Counted from the stretch's first letter, positions 19,115-27,630 are shown. The stretch: 64,000 nt of DNA from JARRLC01 sp050290865 (GCA_050290865.1 JBNKIW010000003.1:62001-126000), one strand, 5' to 3'. A program made the numbers and translations. The notes: a model not told the origin generated them from the letters alone.

Positions 19115-20109
19115 TGAGCGCGCGCGTCAGCGTATCCCCGGCCCGAACTGTTCCTCATAAAGCCGATCCGCTGATCTCGATCGTCGTTCCCTGTTACAAC
19201 GAAGAAGCGGCCATAGCGCCGTTCATGTCGGAGGCTGACCGCGTCCTTGGCAGCCACCGAGTCGAGTTCATCTTCGTCAATGACGGCAGCCGCGACGGCA
19301 CGCTCGCGGCACTCGTCGCGCTCAGCGAACATGACACCCGCGTCCGCGTCGTCGATCTCAGCCGCAATTTCGGCAAGGAAGCCGCGCTGTCCGCCGGCAT
19401 AGACCACGCGCGCGGCGACGCCGTCATCCCCATGGACGCCGATCTCCAGGACCCGTTCGACGCCATCCCGCTGCTCCTCGCCAAATGGCGCGAGGGTTAC
19501 GACGTCGTAAACGCCCATCGCCAGGATCGCGGTTCCGACACGCTCGCCAAGCGCCAGACCGCGAAGTGGTTCTACCGAGTCTTCAACAGCATTGCCGATA
19601 CCCCCATCCCGGAGAATGTCGGCCATTTCCGGCTGATGGACGCCCGCGTCGTCGAAACGCTGCGCCGTCTGCCGGAGCGCTCGCGCTTCATGCCGGGGCT
19701 GTTCGCCTGGGTCGGCTACTCGACCGCCGAGATCGACTTCGTGCGCCCCCCACGCAGAAGCGGCGCACCCAAGTTCAATTTCTGGCGGCTGTGGCTCCTT
19801 GCACAGGAAGGACTGTTCAATTTCTCCACCGCGCCGCTGCATGTGTGGGGATATCTCGGCTTCTTCACCGCGGTGACCGCGTTCCTGCTCGCCCTTGTCA
19901 TTGTGGGCAAGACGGTCCTGTTCGGCAGCGACATCCCCGGCTATGCCTCGTTCGTCACCATCGTGCTGTTTCTCGGCGGGGTGCAGCTCTTGACACTCGG
20001 GATCATCGGCGAATATCTGAGCCGGGTCTTCGCCGAGGTGAAGGGACGGCCGATTTACATCGTGGACCGGATATACGAGAGGAGCGCCGATGCAGACGAT
20101 GCTCGCTGA
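19114..20109 (+). CDS. family 2 glycosyltransferase, polyprenyl-phosphate sugar synthase (GtrB/ArnC/DPM1-like)
   Basis: 331 residues. The N-terminal GT-A domain has VVPCYNEE, FVNDGSRDGTL, LSRNFGKEAALSAGIDHA and the metal-binding MDADLQDP; HFRLMDARVV and ERSRFMPGLFAWVGY follow. Two C-terminal membrane helices (about 235-260, 270-295) are typical of bactoprenol-phosphate glucosyltransferases. It would charge undecaprenyl phosphate with a sugar on the cytosolic side, supplying the upstream transferase. It starts within the stop codon of that gene and its 3' end overlaps gtrA by 20 bases. Confidence 0.93.
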   Translation: MSARVSVSPARTVPHKADPLISIVVPCYNEEAAIAPFMSEADRVLGSHRVEFIFVNDGSRDGTLAALVALSEHDTRVRVVDLSRNFGKEAALSAGIDHARGDAVIPMDADLQDPFDAIPLLLAKWREGYDVVNAHRQDRGSDTLAKRQTAKWFYRVFNSIADTPIPENVGHFRLMDARVVETLRRLPERSRFMPGLFAWVGYSTAEIDFVRPPRRSGAPKFNFWRLWLLAQEGLFNFSTAPLHVWGYLGFFTAVTAFLLALVIVGKTVLFGSDIPGYASFVTIVLFLGGVQLLTLGIIGEYLSRVFAEVKGRPIYIVDRIYERSADADDAR

Positions 20110-20476
20110 AGCCCGGCGGATCACGCGCTTCGGCATCGTCGGCGTTGCGGCCCTGCTCACACATATGGCGGTCGCCTGGCTCATGCTCGAACGGCTGACC
20201 GGCTCACCCTATGCCGCCTCCCTCGCCGGGTTTGTGGCGGCGTTCTGCGTTTCCTTCCTCGGCCACCACCATTTCACGTTCGCCGAAGGGCAGGGCTACG
20301 TCAAAACGCTGCCGCGCTTCTTCGCCGTGGCGGTGAGCGGCTTTCTGGCGAGCCTCCTGGTGCTTCATGCCGTCGCCACCTACGGGCTGCCGAAAATGGT
20401 GTCGATGATGGTGTCGATCCTGGTCATTCCGGCGCTGACCTATCTGGCGGCGCGGCTGTGGGCGTTCGCGCGCTGA
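20090..20476 (+). CDS. GtrA-family membrane protein, putative lipid-linked sugar flippase
   Basis: 128 residues with four membrane helices. GtrA features: RFGIVGVAALLTHMAVAWLM, then SFLGHHHFTFAEGQ between helices 2 and 3, and a C-terminal RLWAFAR. GtrA proteins are thought to flip undecaprenyl-phosphate sugar across the inner membrane. It overlaps the preceding glycosyltransferase by 20 bases and has a strong GAGAGGAG ribosome site. With the two upstream genes it completes a charge-flip-transfer cassette of the Gtr type. Confidence 0.9.
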   Translation: MQTMLAEARRITRFGIVGVAALLTHMAVAWLMLERLTGSPYAASLAGFVAAFCVSFLGHHHFTFAEGQGYVKTLPRFFAVAVSGFLASLLVLHAVATYGLPKMVSMMVSILVIPALTYLAARLWAFAR

Positions 20477-20486
20477 TACGCCGCAT

Positions 20487-21017
20487 CTACCGGTAATATT
20501 TCCACAGCCTCGTGAACTGTCCGTGGATGTATTCCGGCGGCGGAGCGAATGGCGCCAGCGCGATGCGCACCACATTGTCCGGCGTCATCGACCAGGGCAG
20601 CTTCATCAGGAGCCGCCACACCGGCAGGCGCCGCCAGTCGGCAACGAGGGCCTGCCCCAGCGAGGTCTTCAGGTGGATCTGCAATTCGTGCGTTTCCTCG
20701 AAACGCGTCGCCAGCGTCACAAGCTGGATGTCGGCGATGCCGCGCCACGCGACGAGGCCGAATCCATCGATGAAGACGCCGTATTCGCCCGCCCCGATTC
20801 GCGGCTTCTTCTCGATCAGCGGATAGAAGTAATAGGCGGCGGCTCCCGTCGCGGCGCCAAGGACGAGGAGCACGTCATAGCCCGTCGCAGCGAACAATAC
20901 CCCCATCAATACGGTCAGGAACGCCATGATGTTGAAGCGGAAATCCCCGGCATCCTTGCCGTAGCGGAGATGAAAGCCGCGTTCCACGAATTCGGGTACC
21001 GGCGCGTCGGCGTGCAT
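20487..21017 (-). CDS. membrane protein of unknown function with PH-like C-terminal region
   Basis: 176 residues. After a polar N-terminus there are two close membrane helices (about 32-70, FNIMAFLTVLMGVLFAATGY and VLLVLGAATGAAAYYFYP). The rest (GEYGVFIDGFGLVAWRGIADIQLVTL ...) has the alternating beta pattern of bacterial PH-like membrane proteins, in which a helix pair is followed by a small barrel. No function known. The start at 21017 follows GAGAGGAG; longer in-frame extensions would run into aroC. It lies 37 bases after the aroC stop and may be co-transcribed with it. Confidence 0.72.
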   Translation of the reverse strand: MHADAPVPEFVERGFHLRYGKDAGDFRFNIMAFLTVLMGVLFAATGYDVLLVLGAATGAAAYYFYPLIEKKPRIGAGEYGVFIDGFGLVAWRGIADIQLVTLATRFEETHELQIHLKTSLGQALVADWRRLPVWRLLMKLPWSMTPDNVVRIALAPFAPPPEYIHGQFTRLWKYYR

Positions 21018-21054
21018 CGGCGGTCGTCTCCTCTCTACTGCGGCGAACCGCCGT

Positions 21055-22149
21055 TTACCGCCCGGCTCCGCATTGCCCCCTGTGGCGCAGCGTGTGATCG
21101 GCCAGCACAATCGCCAGCATGGCCTCACCTACGGGCACCGCGCGAATACCGACGCAAGGATCGTGCCGTCCCCTGGTGACGATGTCGGTCTCACGGCCCG
21201 AGGTGTCGATCGTCCGGCGCGGATTGAGGATAGAAGACGTTGGTTTCACGACAAAGCGGGCAATGACCGGCTGGCCGGTCGAGATGCCGCCGAGTATGCC
21301 GCCCGCATGGTTGGACAGGAAAACCGGCCTGCCGTCCGGGCCGATGCCCATTTCGTCAGCATTTTCCTCGCCTGAAAAAGCGGCAGCAGCGAACCCGGCG
21401 CCGATCTCGACGCCCTTCACGGCGTTGATGCTCATCAGGGCGCTGGCGATGTCCTGATCCAGCTTGCCGTAGAGCGGCGCGCCAAGCCCGGCGGGCACAC
21501 CTTCGGCCACCACTTCCACCACCGCACCGCAGGACGAGCCGCGCTTGCGCACATCGTCGAGATAGGCTGTCCACGGCGCTACGCTCGCCGGGTCAGGGCA
21601 GAAGAACGGATTGCGCTCCACCTCCGCCCAGTCCCACCTGTCGCGGTTGACCTCATGCGGGCCAAGCTGAACCAGCGCACCGCGCAGACGCACGGCGGGG
21701 ACAACTTTGCGCGCCACCGCGCCCGCCGCCACCCGCATCGCCGTCTCGCGTGCCGAAGACCGCCCGCCGCCGCGATAGTCGCGAATACCGTATTTGGCTT
21801 CATAGGTGTAATCCGCGTGACCCGGACGGTACTTGTCCTTGATGTCGCCGTAGTCCTTCGAGCGCTGGTCGGTGTTCTCGATGATGAGCGAGATCGGCGC
21901 GCCGGTTGTCACCTGCCGGCCGCCGGCGTCCATGAAAACGCCGGAGAGGATTTTGACGGCATCGGCCTCCTGGCGCTGCGTGGTGAAGCGGGACTGGCCG
22001 GGGCGGCGCTTCTCGAGATAGGGCTGGATGTCGGCCTCGGTGAGCGGCAGGCCCGGCGGGCAGCCGTCCACGACGCAGCCGATCGAGGCCCCGTGGCTCT
22101 CGCCCCAGGTGGTGACGCGGAAGAGATGGCCGAAGGTGTTGTGGGACAT
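21055..22149 (-). CDS. aroC: chorismate synthase
   Basis: 364 residues. Converts EPSP to chorismate with reduced FMN as last step of the shikimate pathway, cytosolic. Signatures: GESHGASIGCVVDGCPPGLPL (signature 1), the basic loop RRPGQSRFTTQRQEAD, HADYTYEAKYGIRDYRGGGRSSARET (signature 2 region) and a C-terminal RHDPCVGIRAVPVGEAMLAIVLADH with the conserved His/Arg. Length is typical. No strong ribosome site before the ATG at 22149. Its neighbours are a PBP gene upstream and a membrane protein downstream on the same strand. Confidence 0.97.
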   Translation of the reverse strand: MSHNTFGHLFRVTTWGESHGASIGCVVDGCPPGLPLTEADIQPYLEKRRPGQSRFTTQRQEADAVKILSGVFMDAGGRQVTTGAPISLIIENTDQRSKDYGDIKDKYRPGHADYTYEAKYGIRDYRGGGRSSARETAMRVAAGAVARKVVPAVRLRGALVQLGPHEVNRDRWDWAEVERNPFFCPDPASVAPWTAYLDDVRKRGSSCGAVVEVVAEGVPAGLGAPLYGKLDQDIASALMSINAVKGVEIGAGFAAAAFSGEENADEMGIGPDGRPVFLSNHAGGILGGISTGQPVIARFVVKPTSSILNPRRTIDTSGRETDIVTRGRHDPCVGIRAVPVGEAMLAIVLADHTLRHRGQCGAGR

Positions 22150-22230
22150 GGGCGGGTATTTGCGCTGCTGCCGCTAAATGTTGACATGTCTGTTTAGCGG
22201 AGCCGGGCGCGCACGTCAAAATTGCTTGGC

Positions 22231-24420
22231 TCAATGCGCAGCGCGCCGCCGTCCCCGGCTGTGGGCGGGGTGGGAAAAGGCGCGCGGGTCCGTAGCGGAC
22301 AGCGTGTGGACCGGCCCGCGTCCCGCGATCATGCCGCGCGTGCCGGGCAACGCCCGCACGGGCAGCCCCTCATGCGCGCTCTCCATGATCTGCCGCCAGA
22401 TGGAGGCGGGCAGGCTGCCGCCGGTGACGAACCGCATCCGGGCGCGGCGATCGTTGCCCAGCCACACGCCAGCAACGTAATCGGCGGTGTAGCCGATGAA
22501 CCATGCGTCGCGGTAGCCGCTCGACGTGCCAGTCTTGCCCGCGGCGGGACGCCCGGACAGGGCGGCGGCGGTGCCCGTCCCGCTGGTGACGACGGCGCTC
22601 AGCATCTCGTTCATATGACCGGCGACGCGGGCCGGCATGACACGGCGGTCCCCATTGACCTTGCGCTTGAAGAGAACGCGGCCCTTGTCGTTGCGGATGC
22701 GCGTGATGATGTAGGGCAGCACCCCCATCCCCTCATTGGCGAAACTGGCATAGGCGGCCGTCATCTCCAAAAGCGTGATTTCCGCTGTGCCCAGCGCCAG
22801 CGTCGGTCCGACGTCGAGGCGGGAGGTGATGCCCAGGCGGTGGGCGGCGCCGATGACCTTGCTCGTCCCCGCATATTGCATCAGGCGCACGGCGGCGGCG
22901 TTCGACGACTGTGCCAGAGCCGTCTTCAGCGGAATTCTACCGCGATAGGACGAGCCGGAATTGGCGGGTGTCCAGCCTGCGACCTTGACGGGCTTATCCT
23001 CGACGAGGCTGTCGGGCGTCAGACCGGCCTCCAGCGCCGCCAGATAGATGAACGGCTTGAAACTGGATGCAGGCTGGCGCAGCGCCTTCACCGCACGGTT
23101 GAACTGGCTGCGCGCGTAGTCCATGCCGCCGAAGAGCGCCTTCACGCCCCCGTCGGGCGTCAGCATCACGACGGCCGCCTGTCCGGCGCGGGCAGGCTTG
23201 CCCTTGCCCTCCATGACGCTGCGGACGATGGCGTCGGTCTTGCGCTGCAAGTCGAAATCCAGGCTCGTCTCGACGATCAGGTTCGATCGGGCGTCGCCGA
23301 CGAGGGCGGGCACCGTCTCGCTCACCCAGTCGATGACATATTCGAAGCCGGGGAGCGGCGGCTCGGGCCGGCTGATCACCGCGGGGCTGGCAAGCGCTTT
23401 CCTGTAGGCCTTATCGTCGATGAACCCGGCGTTCAGCATGTTCGTCAGCACGATGCCCGTCCGCTCGTCCGCCTCGCTGCGGTTGGCGCGCGGCGAGAGA
23501 TAGGACGGAGCCTTGATCAGCCCGACGAGCAGCGCCGCTTCCGGGAGTGCGAGGTCTTCCGTGCGCTTGTTGAAATAGTGGTAGGCGGCGGCGCCGATGC
23601 CGTAATTGCCCGAACCGAAATAGACGCGGTTCAGATACAGCTCCAGGATCTCGTCCTTCGAGAACTTCCACTCCAGCCACAGCGCGATGAACAGCTCCTC
23701 GATCTTGCGCCGCATGGTGCGCTTTCGCTCCAGGAAAAGGATCTTGGCGAGCTGCTGGGTCAGCGTCGATCCGCCCTGCACGATTTCGCCCCGCTCACGG
23801 TTCTTCAGATAGGCGCGTGCGAGGCCCGACGGATCGAAGCCGAAATGGTAAGGGAAACGGCGGTCCTCGGTCGAGATGACGGCGTCGATGAGCACGCGCG
23901 GCAGGCGGTCATGAGTAACGTAGTCGCGCCTCATGCCGCGCTCGGCGATGAACGCGCCGTTGGCGGCGAGGATCCTCACATTCGGCGGTGTTTTGGCCAG
24001 TGCGGCGGCTCGCGGGTCGGGCAGGATCAGAGAGTAGTAGTAGAAAATGGCTGCAAGCATGAGGGCGATGAAGCCAGCGCACAGAGTGGCCCATGCGGCG
24101 AGATGGCGGAAAGGGCTGGCGGCGTCCGTACGGGGCGGCGCGGGGAGCGGCGCGGGCTCATCCTCCGGCTCGGGAGCGGCCATCGGGAACGCGGGCAGCG
24201 GCATATGCGGCATATAGGGGGGCAGTCCGGCAAGAGGCTGCACCGGCTGCATACCGAGATCGAAGCCCTGCGGCGCGCCGAAATAGTAGGGGCCCCCGCC
24301 GTTCAGGTGAGACATATCGCCGGGGAAATAGGGGAGCGGCTGGGGAGCGGCCTCGGACACGGGCTCAGCAGCGGCATCCTCCTGCCGCTCGGCTCGCGCT
24401 GGCCACAATGCAAACCTCAT
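22231..24420 (-). CDS. class A penicillin-binding protein (PBP1-type transglycosylase/transpeptidase)
   Basis: 729 residues; polymerises and cross-links peptidoglycan. It has a long Pro/Gly/Met-rich cytoplasmic N-terminus (1-105), one membrane helix (about 108-132), a GT51 glycosyltransferase domain with catalytic Glu185 in STEDRRF, GGSTLTQQLAK and ELYLNRVYFG, then a transpeptidase domain with the SxxK motif at Ser452-Lys455 (SSFKPF), SSN at 505-507 and KTGTSSGYRDAW near 609. All catalytic motifs are intact. The unusually long N-terminal tail may bind division or polar-growth proteins (inference). A perfect TTAA-N7-TTAA site lies 63 bases upstream of the start, so CtrA control is plausible. 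Confidence 0.95.
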   Translation of the reverse strand: MRFALWPARAERQEDAAAEPVSEAAPQPLPYFPGDMSHLNGGGPYYFGAPQGFDLGMQPVQPLAGLPPYMPHMPLPAFPMAAPEPEDEPAPLPAPPRTDAASPFRHLAAWATLCAGFIALMLAAIFYYYSLILPDPRAAALAKTPPNVRILAANGAFIAERGMRRDYVTHDRLPRVLIDAVISTEDRRFPYHFGFDPSGLARAYLKNRERGEIVQGGSTLTQQLAKILFLERKRTMRRKIEELFIALWLEWKFSKDEILELYLNRVYFGSGNYGIGAAAYHYFNKRTEDLALPEAALLVGLIKAPSYLSPRANRSEADERTGIVLTNMLNAGFIDDKAYRKALASPAVISRPEPPLPGFEYVIDWVSETVPALVGDARSNLIVETSLDFDLQRKTDAIVRSVMEGKGKPARAGQAAVVMLTPDGGVKALFGGMDYARSQFNRAVKALRQPASSFKPFIYLAALEAGLTPDSLVEDKPVKVAGWTPANSGSSYRGRIPLKTALAQSSNAAAVRLMQYAGTSKVIGAAHRLGITSRLDVGPTLALGTAEITLLEMTAAYASFANEGMGVLPYIITRIRNDKGRVLFKRKVNGDRRVMPARVAGHMNEMLSAVVTSGTGTAAALSGRPAAGKTGTSSGYRDAWFIGYTADYVAGVWLGNDRRARMRFVTGGSLPASIWRQIMESAHEGLPVRALPGTRGMIAGRGPVHTLSATDPRAFSHPAHSRGRRRAAH

Positions 24421-24482
24421 CGCCCGTACCCGTTACAATCCGGCTGAAGACTTAGCTTTCTCCGAAAATTAAACAACGGGCT

Positions 24483-24497
24483 TTAAGGCGGGGTTAA
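24483..24497. promoter_or_regulatory. candidate CtrA binding site (TTAA-N7-TTAA)
   Basis: TTAA (24483-24486), seven bases, TTAA (24494-24497): an exact match to the full consensus of the alphaproteobacterial cell-cycle regulator CtrA. An additional TTAA occurs nearby at 24469. The site is in the short gap between the downstream end of the lipoprotein gene and the PBP gene, 63 bases before the PBP start codon, where it could act at the PBP promoter. A match this short also arises by chance, less often in such GC-rich DNA. Confidence 0.5.
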
Positions 24498-24507
24498 GAT
24501 ACCGCGA

Positions 24508-25170
24508 TCAGGTACGCGGCGCGGGCAGGTTGGCCAGATCCTTCCGGTACCATTTCTCGGCTTCGACGACCGCCGGATTCTCGCCGTTCGGCCCGATCCA
24601 GGAATCGACGGCCCATTTCTGCTTGTTGCGGTTTTCCCATAGAACGGCGGTCCAATGCGGCCAGTTCGACACACCGCGCAGGATGTTGCCGCGCGAGAAG
24701 GGCCGGCCCACGGTGTGATATTTCAGGAGGCCGTTGTTCTGCAGAATCAGCAGATAGCTGGTGGTGTTCGTCGCTTCGTCCACGCAGTCCTGCTGCCCCG
24801 GATCGCCCGAGCCGTCATAGTCCATCCCCGGACGGTCGTTCTTGGTGCCCGCAATCTCGCCGGCATATTGCTCCATCCAGCCCACGGCATAGGCCACGGC
24901 GCGGCGCTCCTCGGCGGCGGTGTCAGCTTTCTTCGTCTTACGCATCAGGGCGGCGATCTTTTTCACCTGCGTCTCGCGGAACTTGACGGGCGTCTGCTTC
25001 TGGCAGCCGTAAGCGTGGCAGACGAACACCGTGTTGCCCGATGGCTCGCGGGATTTGAACTCCTGATAATGATAGGCGGCCGGTCCTTCACGCTCGAAAG
25101 TGCAGCCCACAGCGCCCAGCAGCGGGATCAGAAGGATCGAGACTATGCCGATACGCATTATTTTGCCCAT
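24508..25170 (-). CDS. lipoprotein with putative Cys-His-Asp (transglutaminase-like) triad
   Basis: 220 residues with a lipoprotein signal peptide (lipobox LGAVGC, lipidated Cys23). The C-terminal part has Cys129 in QQDCVDEATNTTSYL, His172 in NWPHWTAVLW and Asp189 in KWAVDSW. This order and spacing are those of the papain/transglutaminase-fold cysteine peptidases, the CVDEATNT element being where the nucleophile sits. Cys51 and Cys56 in the N-terminal half may form a disulphide. Likely a periplasmic membrane-attached enzyme; substrate unknown. The next gene on this strand is the PBP gene, so a cell-envelope role is plausible. The catalytic reading is inference from motif spacing. Confidence 0.75.
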   Translation of the reverse strand: MGKIMRIGIVSILLIPLLGAVGCTFEREGPAAYHYQEFKSREPSGNTVFVCHAYGCQKQTPVKFRETQVKKIAALMRKTKKADTAAEERRAVAYAVGWMEQYAGEIAGTKNDRPGMDYDGSGDPGQQDCVDEATNTTSYLLILQNNGLLKYHTVGRPFSRGNILRGVSNWPHWTAVLWENRNKQKWAVDSWIGPNGENPAVVEAEKWYRKDLANLPAPRT

Positions 25171-25240
25171 GTCACACCCCAGACTAATCGGTCTATATCA
25201 TCTGCAGGCGCAGTTTGAGAAGCCAGGGTCTTGACGTAAC

Positions 25241-26695
25241 ATGTCGTTTCGCGCCACTCGTCGCTCTATGGCAACAGCGAAACCGATTCATGTGATTGGC
25301 GCCGGGCTGGCTGGCTCGGAAGCCGCGTGGCAGGTGGCGGCGGCGGGCGTCCCCGTAGCCTTGCACGAAATGCGCCCGGAGCGCTTGACGGAGGCGCACA
25401 AGACCGGCGCGTTCGCCGAACTGGTGTGCTCCAATTCGTTCCGCTCGGACGATGCCGCGCTGAACGCCGTCGGCCTTCTGCACGAGGAGATGCGGCGCTG
25501 TGGTTCGCTGATCATAGCTGCGGCGGACGCGCACAAGCTGCCCGCGGGTGGCGCGCTGGCCGTCGATCGCGAAGCCTTCTCCGCCGAAGTGACGGCGCGG
25601 CTCGCGTCGCACCCGCTCGTCACTGTCGAGCACGGCGAAATCGCGGGGCTGCCGCCGGAGGACTGGGACAATGTCATCGTCGCCACCGGGCCGCTAACCT
25701 CGCCCGCCCTGTCTGCGGCGATCCAGTCCCTCACCGGCGAGGACGCGCTGGCCTTTTTCGATGCCATTGCCCCGATCGTTACCCGCGACAGCATCGACAT
25801 GAGCGTGGCATGGATGCAGTCGCGCTACGAGAAACCCGGCCCCGCCGGGACCGGCGCCGACTACATCAACTGTCCGCTCGACGCCGGACAATATGCTGCC
25901 TTCATCGCCGCGCTTCTGGCCGCGGAAAAGACGGAGTTCCGCGATTGGGAGCGCGACACGCCCTATTTCGAGGGCTGTCTGCCCATCGAAGTGATGGCCG
26001 CGCGCGGGGCCGAGACGCTGCGTTTCGGGCCGATGAAACCCGTGGGACTGAGCAACCCGCACCGCGATGGCGAGCGTCCCCATGCCGTGGTGCAACTCCG
26101 TCAGGACAACGCGCTGGGCAGCTTGTGGAACATGGTCGGCTTCCAGACCAAGCTGAAGCATGGCGAGCAGCCGCGCGTTTTCCGCTTGATACCGGGGCTG
26201 GAGAAGGCGGAGTTCGCCCGGCTCGGCGGTTTGCATCGCAACACGTTCCTCAACAGCCCGAAGGTGTTGGACGGCGCTTTGCGGCTGCGCGCCTGTCGGC
26301 GGCTGCGTTTTGCGGGCCAAGTGACGGGCGTCGAGGGCTATGTGGAGTCGGCGGCGATCGGGCTGGTGGCCGGACGGTACGCGGCGGCGGAGCGGCTGGG
26401 ACGGGAGGTCACGCCACCACCACCTGCGACAGCGCTGGGCGCATTGGTTGCGCACATCACCGGCGGCCACATCGCGGACGAGGAGGGCGGCACGCGCTCG
26501 TTCCAGCCCATGAACGTGAATTTCGGACTGTTTCCGCCGGTCGGCGCGGTGAAAAGCACGGACGGCAAGCGTCTGCGCGGGCGCGAGAAGGCGGCGGCCC
26601 GGAAACGCGCCCTTACGAGCCGTGCGCTGGCGGATCTGGAGGGGTGGATGGCTCTCCCACGGCAGGGATTCGTATTCTCGGCGGAAAAAACATGA
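25241..26695 (+). CDS. trmFO: methylenetetrahydrofolate-tRNA-(uracil-5-)-methyltransferase TrmFO
   Basis: 484 residues (475 if started at ATG 25268, which aligns better with other family members but has no ribosome site). FAD- and folate-dependent enzyme that makes m5U54 in the tRNA T-loop. Visible: FAD-binding IHVIGAGLAGSEAAWQVA, HEMRPERLTEAHKT, ELVCSNSFRSD with the catalytic-region cysteine, RYEKPGPAGTGADYINCPLD, FEGCLPIEVMAARG with the second conserved cysteine, and the C-terminal GQVTGVEGYVESAAIGLVAG. Its 3' end overlaps a convergent small gene by 83 bases. Confidence 0.96.
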   Translation: MSFRATRRSMATAKPIHVIGAGLAGSEAAWQVAAAGVPVALHEMRPERLTEAHKTGAFAELVCSNSFRSDDAALNAVGLLHEEMRRCGSLIIAAADAHKLPAGGALAVDREAFSAEVTARLASHPLVTVEHGEIAGLPPEDWDNVIVATGPLTSPALSAAIQSLTGEDALAFFDAIAPIVTRDSIDMSVAWMQSRYEKPGPAGTGADYINCPLDAGQYAAFIAALLAAEKTEFRDWERDTPYFEGCLPIEVMAARGAETLRFGPMKPVGLSNPHRDGERPHAVVQLRQDNALGSLWNMVGFQTKLKHGEQPRVFRLIPGLEKAEFARLGGLHRNTFLNSPKVLDGALRLRACRRLRFAGQVTGVEGYVESAAIGLVAGRYAAAERLGREVTPPPPATALGALVAHITGGHIADEEGGTRSFQPMNVNFGLFPPVGAVKSTDGKRLRGREKAAARKRALTSRALADLEGWMALPRQGFVFSAEKT

Positions 26696-26930
26696 GGACG
26701 ACCAGCCAGAGTGCTGCCGCCACGCCCATCACCATGCATGCGTATCTGAAGATGCGGGCGGGTTCGTCGATCGGGGCGACAATCTGAAATCCGGTTGTCG
26801 CGGCTGCGAGGACCGCGAGCGCCATGAGCCGGCGTGCGGTGTGGATCTCAGCGGCGGGCACCATGACGTCTGTGATCCACGTCAGGAGGCGGCCACGTTT
26901 CCGTCTTTTCCCCGCGTTACTTGTGGGCAT
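26613..26930 (-). CDS. small two-helix membrane protein, unknown
   Basis: 105 residues. The basic N-terminus (SNAGKRRKRGRLL) is followed by two membrane helices (about 38-57, LMALAVLAAATTGFQIVAP, and 64-88, FRYACMVMGVAAALWLVVLMFF) and a proline-rich tail. The start at 26930 is preceded by GAAGGGGGAAC, a good ribosome site. The last 83 bases run antisense to the end of trmFO. It resembles the small membrane protein at 27036 in layout but not in sequence. Function unknown. Confidence 0.55.
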   Translation of the reverse strand: MPTSNAGKRRKRGRLLTWITDVMVPAAEIHTARRLMALAVLAAATTGFQIVAPIDEPARIFRYACMVMGVAAALWLVVLMFFPPRIRIPAVGEPSTPPDPPAHGS

Positions 26931-27035
26931 CGAACGTTCCCCCTTCGATGTCGCATAACACGCCCTCGGGCGCGTCGTTCGAACTCGGCCCATCTTATAG
27001 TGGCAATTGTGGCGTTTTTCGCGCGGAGGTTGTGG

Positions 27036-27269
27036 CTAGGGTGTGTGCGCGGACTCGATCCTGCGTTCCGCCGTGTGCATGCCAGCAGCGCTGCATGCGA
27101 GACCAGCCGTCATGATCATGAGGGGAATGGCGCTATTGAACAACCATGCCGCAAGGAAACCGGTAATGGCGATGAGGACGCCGCTGGCGAACAGAAGCGC
27201 CGCCCAGTTGGGGATCAAAGCCGCTTTTTCTTCCCGACTCATGACTTCACGCCTCGGAACAGTTTCCAT
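27036..27269 (-). CDS. small two-helix membrane protein, unknown
   Basis: 77 residues: a charged N-terminus (METVPRREVMSREEKAALIP) followed by two hydrophobic helices (about 22-43 and 48-66) and a short charged tail. GGAGAAGGG sits directly before the ATG at 27269; a second ATG at 27242 also has GAGG at suitable distance. An inverted repeat (ATACCAG..CTGGTAT, 27319-27337) lies 50-68 bases upstream and may be its operator. No family recognised. Confidence 0.55.
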   Translation of the reverse strand: METVPRREVMSREEKAALIPNWAALLFASGVLIAITGFLAAWLFNSAIPLMIMTAGLACSAAGMHTAERRIESAHTP

Positions 27270-27630
27270 CCCTTCTCCATACTGTGCTTCGCTTATCGGT
27301 GCGTTAACATCAGGAGAAATACCAGTAACTCTGGTATCAAGCACAGTATCATGATCCGGTATCGCTTGACGAGGTGTGAATCGTGTTCTTCCGCGCCCGC
27401 ACTCCCTGTCAGGCGAAAACTGCGCGGGCTCAGGTCCGATATCCCACCGGAGAGATTCTGGCATGGCGTGCCTCAAATTCCTTGACGCCCCCACCAATAG
27501 ATCAGATGGATAACACGTGCCAATAGAGTAATTTATCTTATGCGCATTAAACGTGATTGCTATAAATTCGGCTAAATTGCATGTAATATATGAATAAATT
27601 CGCGTGTGCTCGCAGCCCTTATCCCCTCGC
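27270..27630. other. intergenic region, AT-rich in its right half
   Basis: 361 bases without a supported gene between the small membrane protein and lpxK, both on the minus strand. The left part holds the 17-19 base inverted repeat ATACCAG-taact-CTGGTAT (27319-27337). From about 27480 to 27600 the base composition becomes markedly AT-rich compared with the surroundings, with several TATAAT-like stretches, e.g. near 27560. I see no RNA gene. Confidence 0.5.
27319..27337. promoter_or_regulatory. inverted repeat, candidate operator
   Basis: ATACCAG (27319-27325), five-base spacer, CTGGTAT (27331-27337): perfect 7-bp arms, upstream of the minus-strand small membrane gene. It has no T-run, so a protein-binding site is more likely than a terminator. 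The binder is unknown. Confidence 0.4.

Noticed and set aside
22222..24447. 741-codon open frame opposite the class A PBP gene
   Set aside because: The minus strand encodes all GT51 and transpeptidase motifs; the plus frame is low-complexity Arg/Ala/Gly/His sequence produced by GC-rich codon positions.
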